DNA of 64,000 bases, taken from positions 124,001 to 188,000 of the forward strand of contig MU863928.1 of the NCBI GenBank assembly GCA_033296885.1. Direction: 5' to 3'. The notes beneath the pieces are model-generated. The model had not been told where the DNA came from, made no database searches, and saw only the letters and a program-made list of their open reading frames with translations. Within the stretch, counting starts at the first letter, position 1; every line of letters begins with the position of its first letter. This DNA is from Triangularia verruculosa (lineage: Eukaryota; Ascomycota; Sordariomycetes; Sordariales; Podosporaceae). The translations under genes and the position numbers were made by a program. Positions 45,349 to 57,540 of this stretch are shown here, piece after piece.

Positions 45349-46139
45349 TCAGTGACAGGTCGTGCCGCACAATATTCAGGAGGCAGCCTTTGTGGAGCTG
45401 TCTGGATTTCTTCAAAAAGCCAATCCCTCTTAATACTCAAGAAATACTGTTCGCCCTTGGCCGATGAGTTTGAGAAAGTCGAAAGACGTTTAATGATGAT
45501 AAAAACGTCTTCGAATATACGAGAAGGGCCTTCAAACATACCAAATCGTAGAAAGGTATTCAGATATGATCGAAAGGGCTTCGAAAACTATTAGAAGGTA
45601 TCCAAACAGAATCGAATGGTATGCGGACATACTCGGAAGGTCTTCAAACATGATTTCAATGCTTCCAAATGCAATTTAAATGTCTTCAAATATAGTTTAA
45701 ATACCTTCAAACATAAATGTAAGGCTTCCAGACATAATCAAAATGCATCAAAACATAATCGAAAGGCCCTCAAACAGCTATAACGTCGACATCACTTTAA
45801 AGCACCTCCCACCCCATAGATACCTCAACACGCATCACTCAACTCCTTTTACACACCAAAGCCCATACACACCATCCAAATCCAACACAAGTAGGTTTAC
45901 ATGGATTCAATTCAACTCGCTTGTATGCCTAAATCTACAAATGCGCTCCCCTTCATTTCCTACCTCTCCCTCTGCCTTTTCAACCATCACCCAAACCATC
46001 TCCCCTTCCCCTCCACCCTCAAGCCGTCCCTCCATCTCTCCAGTTCCCACGCTTCCACCTCCCGTCCCCTCTTCTCCACCCCCATTTCCCCCTACTCCCC
46101 GCCGCCGTCTCAGCTTCCCCAGAAGGAGTACCCTATCTC
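45349..46139. other. Spacer carrying the 21-bp array and PAN2 3' flank
   Basis: No gene seen. It contains the minisatellite listed separately and, from about 45790, C/A-rich sequence leading to the PAN2 stop codon. Open frames there are low-complexity C-rich frames antisense to PAN2. Confidence 0.5.
45556..45785. repeat. 21-bp degenerate minisatellite
   Basis: Eleven head-to-tail units lie at exactly 21-nt spacing: 45556, 45577, 45598, 45619, 45640, 45661, 45682, 45703, 45724, 45745 and 45766 (the last unit has 20 nt). The consensus is near GTCTTCAAACATAATCGAAAG. Units differ from it at several sites each, yet I see no length change inside the array. Less regular units may extend left to about 45507. 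The array is A/T-rich compared with the flanking genes and lies between the P450 and PAN2 genes. Confidence 0.9.
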
Positions 46140-49100
46140 CTACCCGGCGAGCCACTGCCATCCCCCCCCCCTCGTAGGCGTAAAACTCCCCCCTCCAAAC
46201 CCCGCGCTCCCACCAGCCACCCCTGAACCCCCTACACTCCCCATCGCCGACGCCGACGCCGTCCCCAAAACCGCCGCCTTCCTCACCGGCGTCGTCGGTC
46301 CGGCAACCCCATCCTTCTCCCCTACCCCCCCACCCGTCGGCGGTGTATCCGTCCTCTTCACCTGTCCCCCTCCCAGTCCATTATCGCCACCGCCCTCAAA
46401 CTTCGCATTGAACCCAATCGCCTTGCACCTCATGTAAATCCCCTCAATCTCCCTCTCCCACAGCCCCGCGTCCACATACTCCTGGTACTTCCTGTACAGC
46501 CTCAGCGCCGCCACCGCGTCCTCCACCGAGTCGTGCTGTCCCTGCTGAATCTTTTCCCGCAGCACGACCCTCGACAGCACGCTCAGGCTCAACACCCGGC
46601 GCCAGGCCGACAGGTGGTAAATGACCGCCGTGTCGATAACCTGCGCCCGGGGCACGTGAATGTTCATCACCCTGAAATCCTGCCTCAGTCCATGGCCCAG
46701 GAACGTAACCCCCAGGTTCAGCAGCGTCCATATCTTGCGGTACGCAGTCTTCAGCGTGACGAGCGTGTGCTTCGACGTCCTCGCGTCAAGGTCCCCCGCC
46801 GTGATGCCCGAATACTGCGTCAGGTAATCGTGCACCGGCTCCCGGATCGTGATCCAGTCGTCAATAAACGCCTCCCCCTCCCCCTCCCCCTGCGCCCGGA
46901 TCACGCTCACCCTCCCCAGCGCCAGCCACATCGGCCTCAGCGTCTCCTTCTCCCCGTTGCTGTTGATCTGAATCTCTTGGTCCTTTAGACTGACGTACTC
47001 GGTATCCAGCCCCGCAATCGTCCCCGGCCCCGGATCTTCCACCCCCTTTTCCAGCAACCGATACGTCCTCTCCTCCTCGCTCAAATGAGGGCTCAAGTCC
47101 TTGTAGAGAATCGACGTGTCCAGCCTCGTCTTCCACTCCGAGTTGCTCCTGTTGTTGGCTTGCTTGATCTGGTACATCAGCACGCTCGGCAGCTTCCACG
47201 CCGCGTTGAACGTCAGCGCCTCGGCGCTCGACACCCTCCTGACGGAAAAGTCATTGAACAGATGCCACTTGCTCTCCGTCGGCGGTGTCGGTTCCGAATG
47301 CGCCACGTTCACCATCGCGACCAGGTGCGGCTTTTGCGGGGGAGGATGCTCAATGTTGACCACCATCCCCATCAGCGAATACACCGTGATGTCATGCGCC
47401 CCGCGCTGCAGGTGAACCCTCAGGTCCTCCCCTTCATAACAAAAAAACTGGCCGCCGCTGACGATGACGCCGATTTCTTCCGGCAGCCATCCGGGGGTGG
47501 CCCAGAGCTTGCGGTTCTCCTGCTGCCCGTGCGTCGCCATCGCCGTGTTGATGGTCAAAACGGCCGGAACGCTCTGGATGGTCTTGCGGAGTTGCAAAGT
47601 CTGGTATCTCTTGCAATTTCCGCACCAGCCCTTTGTGCCCACCTCCTTTTCCACCCCCATCTTGAGCACCTGTGAAAACGTTGTCCTTGGGGCCCTGGCA
47701 TTTCGAATTGCTGGTCTTGGCGGGGGATAAATCAAATCGATAACCTGAACCGCTCCTGTCCTTGTGGTTTCCGTTCGGCAGTTTGTGCAGTTGATATTGA
47801 CAACCGCAGAGGTGGTCAGGAGCTTCGAGGTCAGTTCCTCCGGGCTTGGGGGATCAGGCAGCTTTAGCAGCTGCCTCTCCAGCGCAGTAGAAATTGGCTG
47901 AATACTCTGGTACTCGGTCTTCGTCTGGTCCATCAGAAACCTGCACAGGTTCTGAACCCTCGCGTGAGGCAGAGGGCCCGTCTGAGCACCCCCAGTCGCT
48001 GTGGACACCCGGTGGCTATGGTGGTCCTCCTCGAGAAGATCCAGCGGCTGTGATTCGCTTCTACCGGTAATAGTCTTGAAAAGATTCGTGGCATGGCACG
48101 TCAGCCCCTCGGCCTTCTGCAGCATGTCAAAGACAAAACCAAGCTCGCACAAGAGACAAAGGTCCTTGACACAGGACGTGGCAACGTGCTGCAGAGCCAT
48201 GTTGCGGATAAGAGGTGTGTAATTCATGACCTGCAAGAGGGAATTTGCGTACGAGTTCGGAATCTGATTTTCGAGGCCGGCATACTTCGTCTTGTTGAAG
48301 AAGCCAAAGTCGAAATCGTCCACACCGAATCTGCTGTACTTGATCTCCAACGTCCCGTAGATAGGCGGTGGTTCTGGCTTCAGGCTCTCTGCCGCATCTT
48401 GCGCCAACGTCTCCTGATCAGCATGGTTGTCTGGCATCGGCCCATCTCGCGCTCTTTCACTCAGGAACTTTGGTGCTTGCAACTTATTAGTCGCCTTGGC
48501 AGCCCTCGTATCTTCGATCTGGTTGCGCCTGAGACCTGTTTTATTTGGGCCATAGTACCCCCATTCCGCCTTTGTGAGCGTGTTGATGAAGTTCGGGTCG
48601 AACTGTGGTGGCGGAGCGCCAGCATCTGATATGATATCCGCAGGCCAGGCCGAGAACAACATTGTCCCGTAGTAGAACGGCATGCCAATCGAGCTGAGAG
48701 GACTATCAAACCGTCAGTCATGTCCATCTTTGACATCGGCACCTCAAACTTACGTATCAACCCCCCAATCCACATGCGGCGCCGGCTCCTCGGGCTCGGG
48801 GAACGTAATCGGCGCCCCAATGTTCGTAAACTGTATCCCATCCGCCGGCGATCCCCAAAGCGCAATATTCCTATCATTGTCCGCGATCACCAGCGCCCTC
48901 CCCGATGGCGCAATCTCAAACAAGTTGATCGACGCCTGGAGGTGCGCATACCGGATATTCGTGGTGTTCGGATTCATAATGTCCACCACATGCATCTGCC
49001 CCTGCTGCGACGACACAATCGTCGTGGTCAACATCCTCGGGTGCAGCCTCACATAGGCCGCCAGAGGCGGAAACGGCATCGGCTGTATCGACGTCATGTT

Positions 49101-50011
49101 CCTCAGGTCATACACATTGACATACGGGTCCGGCACCCTGCTGCTCGACCCAGGCCCCTGCTGCTTGTACGACCCTCCGCACGTCACGATGTAGTCGCCC
49201 GATGCGTCCATGTCGTTGATGTAGCTCTGGTGCGCCTGCCACTCCTTCTCCACCTTGAACGTGGTCGGGTTCATGATGTCGATCCTCCCGGTTTCCGTCG
49301 CGGCACAGATATACCTCCCCCTCTTCATGGTCTTGTAGTGATGCGGCGCCGGAACCTGCTTGGTGACCTCCCCCTTAACGACGTCAATCACAAACATGGT
49401 ATCCTGCCAGCCCGCCACCAGAATCTCACTCGCCCCTTTGCTCGTAAAGCTCATGCACCGCAAGTCTGTCATCCCTTCGTGCCGTATGTTCCAGAGAGCC
49501 GGCCCCCTCCTCATCGCCATATGCACTCCCTTCCTCCCTAGCACAATCACCCCCTTGTCGTGAAACAGAAACTGCTGCACTGGTCCATCGTTCGGATCGG
49601 TCTGGATCTTGAAAGCCGTATACCGCTGTAGCTCCCGGTTCGCAAAAGACGACACCCGTCCCTATTTTTCCTCCTTCTGTCAGCATCCCTCCCCCTCCCT
49701 CCCCCACCGGAGAGAAAACCTACCTTCCAATCCCCAGCCCACAACAACTCAGCCTGGGGGTCAAACGCCAACGCCGTAGCAGGCTTTAGTCCCCCCCCAA
49801 CTCCCACCCCTCCTATCCCCGGCGGCGGCGGTCCATACGGCTGGCCCCCCGGGTGCAAACTACCATGATGCGGAGGATGCGCCGGGTGATGCGCCGGGTG
49901 CGTCGCGGCGGCGTGTGCCGGGTGCGGTGGGTGCTTGAAGTCGTTCGGCAAGGGCACCGGGAAGGTGATGCGGTTGACCTGTGGCGTCCAGTCCGAGAAG
50001 TAATTAGCCAT
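46140..50011 (-). CDS. PAN2: Poly(A) nuclease PAN2
   Basis: Pan2 is the catalytic subunit of the Pan2-Pan3 deadenylase that trims mRNA poly(A) tails in the cytoplasm. The three exons are 50011-49724, 49661-48754 and 48702-46140, giving 1252 residues. The introns are 49662-49723 and 48703-48753. The second join must use the TAG at 48705-48703 to give the conserved GVDTPLSSIGMPFYY. The N-terminal half is a WD40 propeller; a His/Pro-rich insert (PAHPPHHG-like, about 29-50) lies inside it. A catalytically inactive ubiquitin-hydrolase domain follows from about 530, with paired CxxC (NCTNC, WCGNC). The exonuclease has the DEDD residues D965, E967 (LDTEYVSL), D1074 (GLRQDF) and D1127 in HDSVEDA, so it looks active. 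The tail is Gly-rich. Confidence 0.96.
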
Positions 50012-51085
50012 CTGGTACACCTCTCTCTGTCTCTGTCTCTCTCCACCCCGTCGCAAGGGATTGTGCGAGTGGAAGCCAACCCCAAGCCAAAGCGAGGAGA
50101 GTCGCGATGACAGCAGCAGCAACAGCAGCAACAAACAACAGTGAATGGCGGCGGCGGCAGCGGGGGGCATCCACTTCCAAGGACCCTTCACCAAAACTCC
50201 ACTCTTCTCTCCCTCCCCTTCTTCTCCTGGCTATATCCCAGCCCCCAATACCAAAAAATGTATGTGTAGTACAAACCATCTATTCACTTATCCCCAACAC
50301 CAAAACCCAGAAGAAAAAATAAAATAAAAACTCACCTCCTGCCAATCCGGATCCATAACTCGTTTCTCTGTCTTGTTTTCCTGTCCTGTAAACTCTCTTT
50401 CCCGGTGGCTTGGCTGCTTGCTGCTGCTTGCTGCTGCTTATATCTTCGTTTCCCCCCCTCCCTACTCGAATTCACATTTTCCGCTGTTTTTTTCCTCTTT
50501 CAAGCTGCTGTCGGGAACCTCGTCTGTTCGTTTCGGTAGTTTGAAGTTTGACAAGAAAGAAAAATATAAAACCAATGCTTGTCCCCAAAATTACCACACA
50601 CACACAACAAGCAAGAGAAAAGAAGAAGAGGTAGTAGTTGTTGTGTGAAACTGCTTCGTATATAAGCAAACAAAAAACTACCCAAACTCAATGGATGGAC
50701 CGGGACGATGGATGGAGGGGGAGCTACCTGAGCTAACGTAGGTTGAAGATTCCCCACAGTTGCATCCCCCCCAACTGCGCACACAAAGAAGGCCGTGCAC
50801 GTCCCCGCACTGATAAGCACTCCGATCTTTATCCGATAAGAACAGTTGAACAGTCTCAATTGCGAATAATAAACTTATATACAGCCTCGTTCCCCTAACA
50901 AGGCCCATGGTATACTGTAGGCAACAACAGGAAAAAAGAACCAAGAAACCAACTTAAACGCCATCCATCAAAAAAAGCCAACAGACAGAAAGAGCTCTTC
51001 TCCATGCAGCTTTCAACAACACCCTGACAATGATCTTATAGGAAACCAACCAACCAGCATCAATCACTTCACCATATCCTCCTCC
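50012..51085. other. PAN2 promoter and leader; carrier 3' flank
   Basis: No gene seen. A CT-rich, CAG/CTG-containing segment (50030-50160) is probably PAN2 leader; frames of 60-120 codons on both strands lack support. The right part should hold the 3' end of the carrier transcript. Confidence 0.45.
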
Positions 51086-52145
51086 TTATTTAGTCAACCA
51101 CCCAAGGTAGTCAGCCACAATCAATGTCACCATTCTGTCTCAAATCAGTCAGCATCCCATCCCATCAGACGCAAAGGAACAAAACTTACGCATGAGGCGC
51201 AATCCGCACATAATACGTCCCAAACCCTCTATAAAACCTCATCACGCCCTCCTGCTTCGCCACCTTGCCAAAGCAGTCCATCATGCCCCGGTACGGCAGC
51301 TTCCCATCCGGCCCCTTGCTCTGCTTCTGCAGCCTCGTCTTGACAAAGTCAAACGGCAGCGAGAAGAACGACGCAAAGAACCCGGCCACCGCGCTGGCAG
51401 TCAGCGTCTGCGCATTCGTCGACCACTCCGTCCGCCTCTTCAGCTGCGCCTTGGCCTCGCTGAAGAAGGCCAGCTGCCCAAAGTTGAGCGCCATGGCACG
51501 CACCACCGTCGGCGCCGCACCCGCCCAGAGAGCTGCGACGCCTTCACTCTTGGCAATCGAGCTGAGGGCATCAATGACCGACTTGTAGTTCTTCCTTTCG
51601 GCCAACGGCTTGAGGCCGTCGCTCTGCATGCGGATCAGGGCAAGATCCGCCGGGTTGCCGAGCATGGCCGCGAGACCGCCGGCTGAAAGACCGGCAGTGG
51701 CACGCTCGGCAAAGCCGACTTGCTTGCCGTTCGCCTTGGCACGGGCCGAGACTCTGGCCATGAAGGTGTCGAAGAAGCCAAGACGGGCCGTGGTGTACAC
51801 GGCTTGCCTGAGAAGACCAGCAGAAAGACCCGTGTACAGGTCGAGGGCCTTGCCGCTGGCCAGGATGTCGCGAGTCACCGAGATGGGCGTCGGCTTCGGT
51901 CCGCCGGCAATACCCTCGCCGGCGAGTTGGATGCGGACCTTGATCATGTCGACGGGCTGGATCACCGTGGTGGCCACCATGCCGCTGAGACCGCCATTGA
52001 TGAAGGGAAGTGCCGCCCGGACGACGGGCGTGTGGAGGAAGTCGCTGGCGGCGGCGAGGTTATCGTTCTTCATGCCTTTGGCTGTTCCCATAACTTCGGA
52101 TCCCCTAGCCCCTGTAACTTCAGCTTCTTGCTTGAATGAGGACAT
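51086..52145 (-). CDS. Mitochondrial carrier, 2-oxoglutarate/malate type
   Basis: This is an inner-membrane mitochondrial carrier of 334 residues. The exons are 52145-51190 and 51134-51086; the intron (51135-51189) joins RIAPHA to MVTLIVADYLGWLTK, so the last helix needs the small second exon. The three repeats carry QPVDMIKVRIQ (64-69 core), NPADLALIRMQ (165-172) and LPFDFVKTRLQ (264-269). The atypical second signature, with Leu-Ile-Arg in place of the usual K/R spacing, is characteristic of oxoglutarate/malate and related dicarboxylate carriers. A 40-residue N-terminal extension precedes the first helix. Substrate assignment rests on these motifs alone. Confidence 0.9.
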
Positions 52146-55100
52146 GACGGCGTTATATCAAAACAGCACACGAAGCAATACAAGACGAGACAAAAAAACG
52201 ATTCTGAGGGAAGGATGAGGAAAAGGGAAAAGGGTTGCTGACCACTCGAATTTGCTTCAACACAGGACGTAACCCCCAACTTATTATATCACAAACAGCT
52301 CGCGATTCGACGGTCGAATAACAGGCCCTGTCAAAACGCGAGTTCACGCAACACACTCTACTCTCTTCAAGTTAGCCGCTCCTGTTGCTCGCTCCTGTTT
52401 GTTTCATTGGACTCTTTTCTTTTCTTGGTAAGATATGCAAATCCGCCGGGGCAACAAGCCGGCAATCACTGCAGCGCGCGCCCCCCGGACGCATGGGGGG
52501 AGTGGAGGGAAAGGGAAGCCAGCCGACGTCAATGCCGTCATGTTCTTGCTTTCCACGGGTCCCAAATATGGACAAGGGGTAGTTCCAATGACTTGTGTTG
52601 ACGGGCGCCAAGATGGTGGGAGCGGGGCCTCCCCGCCGGTTCTGGTCGGCAAACAAGACAGGGCTCGGCGTGGGCGGTGCGACGGCCTTCGTCCTTTTCG
52701 TTCTTTTCCTGTCAAGTGCTCGGAAAACGAAGGGGAGTCCGGCATCAAGCCCCGGGAAGCTTTGTGTAGTGCGTCTAGGGCTGGGGGAGCCCGTCTCGGG
52801 ACCGCGGCGTGGGCGGATCTCGAGAGCTTTGGTGGAGCTCCTCTCCCATGTGTAAGTGCGGGAGTAGGGGTCGGCAAAAACCCTCAGGGTCCAAGCTGTG
52901 TTGTTTGATGACTGGGGGACTTTGGTGTAGAGATTCAATGCGAAGAAATTCTGACCTACCAAGAGAATAGAGGTATAGTCCGGCGCAGTTCCCGTAGAAA
53001 AGAAACGAGAGGATCTCCAGTAGCCGAGAGTTGCAGTGACGAAAGGCAAGCAGAGTTCGCAGCTTCTCGTTCGTTCGTTCGTTCGTCCTGTGACAGCAGC
53101 GCGCGGTCCTTGGAGCTTGGGATGCAAGCTAGGGTAGCGGAGGTACAAGCTTGAAGGTATGTACAGAGCAGTGAGCTAGAGCGGGGTCGCGTGCTCCAGA
53201 AACGGACGCCGGCCGTACGGACTTTGTTTTTGGGTCAGGATGGGTTGTGTTGAGATAACCGGGAATGCCGTGGCAAAGAATACCTAGCAGGAACCAAGCG
53301 CGGTGCAATGGAAATGGGTTTGTTTGGTCTTTTTCTCTCTCTCTATGGGCAAATAAAAAAAAAACACTTGAGGACTGGTAGCCAATTGAAACAGGATAAA
53401 AAGGAAGCAAAGTTCTGGTGTGCGTGTGTTCCCTTATTTGTTCGGCCAGAAGGGGGACAGGACAAAAAGCAAAAGACAAAGGAGGGGCCGATGGAAAGGA
53501 GGGGGGAGATCAGTCGAGTTTAAAAAGATGGCGTCTTCCCCAAGTGGCCGCGTTGTAGTAGTGTATTTATGGTGGTGGTGGTGTGCGGTATGGCCTGGCG
53601 CTGCAACAGGTCCTTCCGTCGGTCCCTATGTCTTGTGTCAGTCGTGGAAAGATAGGAAGCTTTCTCCTTGCCCCGTGTAAGTGAGGGGTTCTTGGACAAG
53701 TTTAACGTTTGGGCATGACGGACGGGAGGTGCCCCTCGATGGTTCATTACCTCAGGCACACCTGTCCTTGTCAGTGCCTCTCTCACCAGACAGATGGCGG
53801 CTTGTGAGAGTGCATTCGCGTCCATTATATCAAGAGCGGGGTCAGGATATTTCTCGGTATTTACTCTGGCACATATGACCTGAAGAAATGCTTTGATGCG
53901 GTTGATGCTGTTCGTCGCATCTTTCTGGTGTTGATATTGCATCGTTCAAGACGTCCGTCATCGGACTCTCCACGTCATTTCCATCACCGGTGCGTACACA
54001 AAACTGCCATCTCATCCGGATCAAAAAGCTTGTGAAATCATGGAGAACCTCCGATATTTGAAGGGTAAGCCCAATTTGGAGAACCGGGAACCGGTAGGAC
54101 AGCAGCTCGAGATGGAGGGCAGGAGAGGGGAAAGGGAGCAATCGATGGTTCCTGTTCCTGCCGACTACCCCTCCTTTTCCCTCTTTGGACGTTTCGTTCC
54201 TTGAAGAATACCGATCATCATCGCGCCTATATCCAATAAGCAACCCTCAACTAATAAGCGATGTCGCTGTTGTTGTTGTTGACATCCTTCGGCTCTCGTC
54301 CTCTAGCACATGCAACCCCACGCTACTATCCAAACGAACCACAAGGCAATGTGGATTTCCCACGGCCACTAGAAGACAGGTAATTATAAAAGCTCCGTCC
54401 AATCTCTTATTCAGAACATCATCTGTGGGTTTCATTGCTAATAGCTACGACAATTCCCAGTGACTGCCGGGTCCGTCTCCATCGACTTACACGCTCCCAT
54501 CGCGGGGCCCCGAATCGCCGGGAGGTGGGTCCCCCGCTTCCAGGTTCGGCTGGTCTTCCCAATTCCCACCGCATGTCTCCGCAATCTGCCCGCTCTGCAT
54601 TCCCTGCTAGTGGCTTGCGCTTCTTCGCCATTTCGGCCTCGTGCTTTTGATCGATAAGGAATCCATAAGCTCGATAGCCAACGGATAAGGGATCCCGCAA
54701 AGCGCGAATCTCGTACTTCCTGAGATGTCTCCTTTTGCTTCAAATTGGTATCGGGCCTAGTTGGTCGGCTTCTCACTCACCCAGAAACGGCGTTTCATCG
54801 CTTTGAAGCGTGACGTCAGGGGAGCGACCCGAAACGACCCGCTCTTTTGAAGTGTCACGAGTGTCATGGAAGACTGCCCCGCATTTCACTTCTCGCGCAC
54901 AGACTTCAACAACCGCATTGAGTGTTGAGATATATGATGAAGATTCAACAAAAAGCGGACGGACTTGTGTGTGTATAAGACCAAATGGCTGAGATGACCT
55001 CTTCAACAGAAACAAAACGCCGCAGCCGGACCTCCATGACCGAGCCTCCCGGACACCCCAACGAAGACTACGATATGGATGTTTCTCTCAGCTCCGTTCT

Positions 55101-55809
55101 CCGGTCCAGGGGAGAGAAGATGTTGAATTAACGATAAGCATAAAGAAGAAAGATGATTGTACCACCGGAACAAACCAGCCATAAGCCACACCTCAACGAC
55201 GGGCCTTGGCGTGTACGTTTCCAGAAGTAACAACCAGGTACCCAGTACTTCCATAGGAAGCAAGGCTCATGGAAAAGCAGAAGAGCCTCGCCGGCGGGAT
55301 CGGGTACCACCGATGATGCCGGCGAGGGTGTCTGGTGAAGGTCTCAGATAAGGCGGAGATCTAGTGGGAGTAAGAATTCAGTCTTCAAGGGCCCACGATA
55401 GTAACGGTTCTCTCAAGAGATAAAAGGTATTTTATTCAGTATCAAAGACGTGATCGTGGCCCTGCAATACCACCCATTTTTACAGGGTGTGGCTATCCAA
55501 CTGTAGGGCTGACATTGGTCTCTCAAGGGGATGTAAGCCGTCGAGAATCAGGTACAGACAACAGGCGTCAGATTATACCTATCCTTATCTCACGCTTGTC
55601 CACCTGATCTGTGTAACAGAAGGCTGAACCACCTCAGGCTGTATCTACGCAGGTCTATCAAGCTTTCAGACACTCTATTGTTACAATATAAACCAGCGTT
55701 TAGAAAGTTGACCACAAATATCACCCATACCTGTAGCTATACATTTTGACCACCATCATATATATCTCCAGGTCCTCTACTCTATCCAAATATGTAGCCA
55801 TCATCATCA
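52146..55809. other. 3.7 kb gene-poor region
   Basis: No recognisable gene. It starts with the carrier promoter. The GC-rich part at 52370-53150 is open in several frames on both strands (longest 258 codons, minus strand), which points to composition rather than coding. It contains a TCGT tetranucleotide array (53067-53086) and, further right, A/T-richer sequence. No RNA gene recognised. Confidence 0.4.
53067..53086. repeat. TCGT microsatellite
   Basis: Five perfect TCGT units in 20 nt, in a region without a supported gene. Confidence 0.9.
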
Positions 55810-56869
55810 TCAATACCCAGCACTAGGAAACGTCCCCAACCTCCCCCCATCAACCAGCACCACATTCCCATTACAATACGCCCCCGCCCTCGAAGCCAGA
55901 TACAAAATCTGTCCCGCCATATCCTTCTCATCCCCCATCCTCCCCAAAGGCACAACGCTCTTGTCAAGCGGTATCAACCCACCCCCCGTCATCGAACCCC
56001 CAGCAGCCTCCACAATCGGCGCCGCCATCTCACTCGGAAACACTATTTTCTCATCATGTCAGCCTTTATCCCTCCCCCCCTTTCCATCCCCTTTCTGAAA
56101 GAAAAAACTCACAACCAGGACAAATAACATTAGCCCTCATCCCCCACCCCGTCACCATCCCACTCAACATCTTACCCACATGCGTAGCCGCCGCCTTACT
56201 CGCCCCATACGCCCAACCCCCCGGCGCGCTCTTGTTAAACCCAGCAATACTGCTCACCACAATCACCTGACTGCTCACCCCACCCTCCGTACTCCACCCC
56301 GTCCCATTCCCCTTGTGCAACAACCCCAGAAATCCCATAGCAGTAAACCAAACCCCGGTTACATTCGCCCTCATCGTCTCCTCCCACCCGTTCAAGCTCT
56401 CCATTTGCGCTTGGATGAACCCCTCGAGATCCTCTTCTGACGGAGATGAAGGTAAAGGGACCTGGGGCCCGCCGATGCCGGCGTTGCAGATGACTAGGTT
56501 TAGGTAACCCGCGTCGGAGGCGATGACGGACGCGGTGGAGGAGATGGAGATGCGGGAGGTGACGTCGCAGTAGAGGGGGACAACGACATTTTTGTTGACG
56601 AGGGTGTTGACGGAGGTGGCGGCGGATTGGAGGACGGGGAGGCGGCGGCCGAGGATGTAGATGCGGGATGCGCCGGCTAGGGCGAGGGTGCGGGTGAGGA
56701 GGAGGCCGATGCCGGTGCCGCCTCCTGTTATGAGGGCTACGAGGCCTTTGACGGAGAAGAGTTGGGATATCGGGTCGGGTTGCTGTTGTTGTGGTTGTTG
56801 TGGCTGGGCTGCGAACTGGGGGTGAGGAGGGGTGGCGGCGGCTCCGGAAGCTGGTGGTGAGGTTGCCAT
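55810..56869 (-). CDS. Short-chain dehydrogenase/reductase
   Basis: This is an NAD(P)-dependent oxidoreductase of the SDR superfamily, 329 residues. The exons are 56869-56113 and 56042-55810, and the intron (56043-56112) splits a Leu codon to give CPGLFPSEM, a sequence typical of this group. A Gln/Pro-rich lead of about 33 residues precedes the Rossmann fold. TGGGTGIG at 48-55 is the cofactor motif, NAG is at 129-131, and the catalytic set is Ser206/207 with Tyr221 and Lys225 in YGASK. The C-terminal GNVVLVDGGRLG is conserved. The RxxxL pattern after strand 2 does not settle NAD versus NADP preference. Substrate unknown; no cluster partner is visible nearby. Confidence 0.92.
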
Positions 56870-57540
56870 TGTGTTTTGTGAGGCTATATAGGTATCTTCA
56901 ACAGTAATTCTTCAATCTAAGAGGAAAAGTTAGTAAAATCTATCTATAGGATTTCTTTTATATATCAAAGATGAGGTTGAAACAAGGTGAAGTCGCCAAG
57001 CGGGGTTCAAGTCCATCTCGTCATGCCCGCTCTGTTATAAGCCAGTCCAAACTAGGCAGGCAGATATCCTACCTACCTCCCTAGGTATTTCACCGTGACT
57101 CACCCTTCCGGCTGGCCTTTTCCGTTCCTTTAAAATCCAAGGTATCCAATTTCTTAATACCTATCCCTCAGCCCTTCATCATCGTCCTTCCTGGTAGACC
57201 GCAATATCCAAGGCACAGTCAGATATTCTCGGTTCCGCCAAAGACGGGATGAGCCCCGCCCTCACATTCAAAAACCATTTGCCCCGCTCTTCACGATGGA
57301 AAACAAAGCGCAGCATACCTAGGTATCATCAGCAACATATCGACTACATCAACCGACATGGCGATCAACAAGATTGCCATCCCCGCATGCCTCGAAGATT
57401 GCAGCCACGCCTCGAACAACATCAATGATATCAACGAGGCTGAAGTGGCCACGATGCCATTTCGGCATATAGGGATAGTAATCTTGATGATCGCTATGTC
57501 CGTTAATATAGTCGATATGTTGCTGATAACAGGTATGTTC

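Noticed and set aside
46533..47675. Plus-strand frames of 151 and 196 codons
   Set aside because: Antisense shadows of PAN2, whose minus-strand reading is unambiguous.
52372..53148. Open frame of 258 codons on the minus strand
   Set aside because: The same stretch is open in several other frames, the sequence is GC-rich, and the translation has no domain, signal or biased codon use.
56985..57055. Possible tRNA T-arm (GGTTCAAGTCC-like)
   Set aside because: The flanking bases do not form a T stem, acceptor stem or anticodon arm on either strand.
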